DNA from: Actinomycetales bacterium
GTDB taxonomy: Bacteria; Actinomycetota; Actinomycetes; Actinomycetales; Dermabacteraceae
Reading direction: 5' to 3'
Length of the DNA: 6,779 nt
Assembly: GCA_012799425.1 (NCBI GenBank)
Contig: JAAZLF010000183.1
Span: 1-6,779 of the forward strand
Each line of letters begins with the position of its first letter. Position 1 is the stretch's first letter. Below the pieces are notes generated by a model, which was given only the letters and a program-made list of their open reading frames with translations, had not been told where the DNA came from and ran no database searches. Shown here piece by piece: positions 5,227-6,779 of this stretch. Made by a program: the position numbers and the translations under genes.

Positions 5227-6779
5227 TGAGCGAGGTGAGCGGCGCGGAGGCCCAGAACCTGCTCGGGATCGGCACCTGGGTGAGGCAGGGGCCGGCCATC
5301 CTGGTGACCCGGCAGAACGCCTGGGTGGTCCTGGTCCCCGGCACACGCAAGCAGGTCACGGAAGCCGCCTGGCAGGTGCTCGAGCGGGCCCCCGCCCCGG
5401 AGGAGTTCCTCGACGCACTCGTCGAGGCCGCCGAGCTCGAGAGCGCCGAGAAGATCAAGGCGCTGCTGTTCGGCTTCCACGACGGCACCTCCGCCACCTT
5501 CGGGGTCAAGGGGACGACCCCGATCGCCGTCTACACTGCGGAGGGTTCGCAGCAGATCGCAGGCACGAAGGAGGAGCCCTTCGTGCTGAGGTCCGTCGAG
5601 GGGGTCCGGCGCACGGCGTTCGGCGACCTGCCCGCGGAGGACTCCCTCGGCCTGCCCCGGGTGGTGGCGGGCATCGTCCCCGTGCGCGGATTCGTCCATG
5701 CCACGGTCGATCCCGCAGAGCTCGCCGAGGACGAGCGCGCGGCGCTGGCCGAGCAGGTCGAGGAGGATGGGCGCTCCATCGAGGATCCGGAGGCGAAGAA
5801 GGCCCGCGCCGCAGCACCGAAGCCACCCTCGCCGCCGGCCGCCGGCACCGCCTCGTCTCCCCGGGTCAAGCTCCCGACCGCCGACAGGGCGCCGGGTGCG
5901 ATGCCGCCCTCGCTCTCCCGCGGAGGATCAGCCCAGGCGCAGTCCCGCTCCGCCGAGCCCGAGCCGACGTCCTCGGCGCCGAACATGTTCGACGGACTCT
6001 TCGCCGAGCGGCCCGCAGCTCCCGCAGCCCCCGCACCCGCTGCAGCATCTGAACCCGATGCGACGCCCGCCCCGGCCGCGACCTCCGCGCAGCCCGCGCC
6101 CGCAGCAGGGACGACCCCGGGCCCGGCTCCCGCCGACACCGGTTCTTCGGTCACCCCCTCCGCGCCCGGCACCGCAGCCGCGTCGATACCGGACCAGACG
6201 CCAGCGGCTGCGCCGGCGCCCAAGCGACGCCTGGTCAGCAGCTCGTTGTTCGATCGCGGCCGACGGCCTGCGCCCGCGTCGACCTCCACCCCCGCACCGG
6301 CCTCACCCGCGACACCGCCTGCCGCGACGCGGCCCGCCCCGGTGCCGGCCCCGACGCCCCCCGCCGCGATCCCCACCCCCGAGCCGCCGGAGGAGGACGA
6401 GCTCACCTCTCCTCCCACCCAGGTCGCACCGATCGACGACGACTTCGCGTCTGCCCCCACCGAGATTGCCCCGATCGACGACGGCGAGCACGAAGACCCG
6501 GCTGTCGTGCCGCCGGCACCACGGCGCCGGCCGACACCACCGCAGGCCGCCGGCGACCTCGAGAACGCCGGCGCCTATGACGACCTGTTCGGCAAGACCG
6601 TCTTCCGTCGCATCGAGGATGCCGCCGTGCGGCGCCCCGAGGAGGACGGCGAGGAGCAGGACCCGCAGCCGTCGGCCGGCCCGTCGGCCGCGACCCCGCC
6701 CCCCGCACCGGGCGCGACCCCGCCCCCCGCACCGGCTGCGGCCCCTGCGGCGAGGGAGCCCGAGCCCGAGACCGTCCCG
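5223..6779 (+). CDS. Probable FHA-family partner protein, N-terminal part only (runs off the window)
   Basis: A frame with no stop starts at ATG 5223 (or ATG 5226) and runs 519 codons to the right edge. The start forms an ATGA overlap with the phosphatase stop. No clear Shine-Dalgarno site is present, so translation probably depends on re-initiation from the phosphatase gene. Residues 1 to about 175 have normal globular composition, with alternating hydrophobic strands (for example 25-39 and 119-125), a helix near 59-83 and a hydrophobic strand near 157-170; I do not recognise this domain. From about 185 onward the protein is Ala/Pro-rich and surely disordered. It is broken by three short islands with a Leu-Phe core (259-260, 342-343, 455-456) and a twofold Thr-x2-Ala-Pro-Ile-Asp-Asp repeat (399-420). 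The last island (451-471, Tyr-Asp-Asp-Leu-Phe-Gly-x-Thr) resembles, from memory, a segment that precedes the zinc-ribbon and FHA modules in actinobacterial FHA proteins beside PP2C genes. A C-terminal FHA domain beyond the window is therefore expected but not seen. Confidence 0.85.
   Translation, partial: MMSEVSGAEAQNLLGIGTWVRQGPAILVTRQNAWVVLVPGTRKQVTEAAWQVLERAPAPEEFLDALVEAAELESAEKIKALLFGFHDGTSATFGVKGTTPIAVYTAEGSQQIAGTKEEPFVLRSVEGVRRTAFGDLPAEDSLGLPRVVAGIVPVRGFVHATVDPAELAEDERAALAEQVEEDGRSIEDPEAKKARAAAPKPPSPPAAGTASSPRVKLPTADRAPGAMPPSLSRGGSAQAQSRSAEPEPTSSAPNMFDGLFAERPAAPAAPAPAAASEPDATPAPAATSAQPAPAAGTTPGPAPADTGSSVTPSAPGTAAASIPDQTPAAAPAPKRRLVSSSLFDRGRRPAPASTSTPAPASPATPPAATRPAPVPAPTPPAAIPTPEPPEEDELTSPPTQVAPIDDDFASAPTEIAPIDDGEHEDPAVVPPAPRRRPTPPQAAGDLENAGAYDDLFGKTVFRRIEDAAVRRPEEDGEEQDPQPSAGPSAATPPPAPGATPPPAPAAAPAAREPEPETVP
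6414..6482 (+). repeat. Tandem 14-residue repeat in the linker of the last gene
   Basis: Residues 398-420 contain two copies of Pro-Thr-x-[Val/Ile]-Ala-Pro-Ile-Asp-Asp, with Thr399 and Thr413 exactly 14 residues (42 bases) apart. Codons differ between the copies (ATC, ATT and GTC among the hydrophobic positions), so the protein motif rather than the DNA is kept. Each Thr is followed by acidic residues, which could make it a kinase target or FHA ligand (inference). Confidence 0.6.
6689..6735 (+). repeat. Near-perfect 24-base tandem repeat
   Basis: The 23 bases at 6689-6711 are repeated exactly at 6713-6735, a period of 24 bases or 8 codons. The repeat encodes Ala-Thr-Pro-Pro-Pro-Ala-Pro twice. 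Identity extends through third codon positions, so this is a recent in-frame duplication in the Pro/Ala linker and likely varies in copy number between strains. Confidence 0.85.

Noticed and set aside
5039..6052. Plus-strand open frame (337 codons) crossing from the phosphatase into the next gene
   Set aside because: It overlaps the conserved C-terminus of the phosphatase and the globular part of the last gene in a third frame. It is Arg/Gly-rich with no motifs. The frame starting at 5223 has normal protein composition and the ATGA overlap.
5531..6460. Minus-strand Gly/Ala-rich open frame (309 codons) resembling a PE-PGRS-like protein
   Set aside because: It is the reverse complement of the Ala/Pro linker of the last gene. 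Gly/Ala richness is the expected shadow, and the plus frame is coupled to the operon.
24..6779. Type VI or type VII secretion locus, suggested by FHA plus PP2C genes
   Set aside because: No secretion ATPase, WXG100, sheath, baseplate or EccB/C/D-like protein is visible; FHA and PP2C domains alone do not support it.

Overview
The window is a very GC-rich stretch (codon third positions are almost all G or C) fully occupied by one same-strand, tightly overlapped gene set. Composition, GTG starts, Ala/Pro-rich proteins and the gene types point to a high-GC Gram-positive actinobacterium. The order Micrococcales is likely, and a Brachybacterium/Dermabacteraceae-like organism is my best guess, but from sequence alone the genus is not secure.

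Layout, left to right, all on the + strand. (a) 1-27 is the last eight codons of an upstream gene, ending in TGA inside an ATGA overlap. (b) 24-2531 encodes an 835-residue membrane protein of the DUF3488/TgpA transglutaminase-like type: seven N-terminal membrane segments, an extracytoplasmic transglutaminase-fold domain, an eighth membrane segment and an Arg/Lys-rich cytoplasmic tail. (c) 2528-4348 encodes a zinc-ribbon + RDD membrane domain + FHA fusion. (d) 4345-5226 encodes a soluble PP2C-type Ser/Thr phosphatase. (e) 5223-6779 is a frame that stays open to the right edge, encoding an unfamiliar N-terminal domain of about 175 residues followed by a very long Ala/Pro-rich linker. It is probably the front half of a second FHA-type protein. 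There is no intergenic space: every junction is a 4-base ATGA or GTGA overlap. No promoter, terminator, RNA gene, mobile element or CRISPR array is visible.

How it may work (inference): a phosphatase and at least one phosphothreonine-reading FHA protein are co-translated with two membrane proteins. This looks like a Ser/Thr-phosphorylation-controlled membrane complex whose kinase lies outside the window. The upstream fragment would fit the DUF58 gene that normally precedes transglutaminases in MoxR-DUF58-transglutaminase clusters.

The strongest observation is that the transglutaminase-like domain keeps its fold signatures but has Glu528 where the catalytic Cys belongs and Thr570 where the catalytic His belongs. 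It is therefore probably a non-catalytic extracellular sensor or scaffold. A second one is a duplicated Glu-Gln-Thr-Arg motif just before the FHA domain of the second gene, a candidate phosphothreonine switch.
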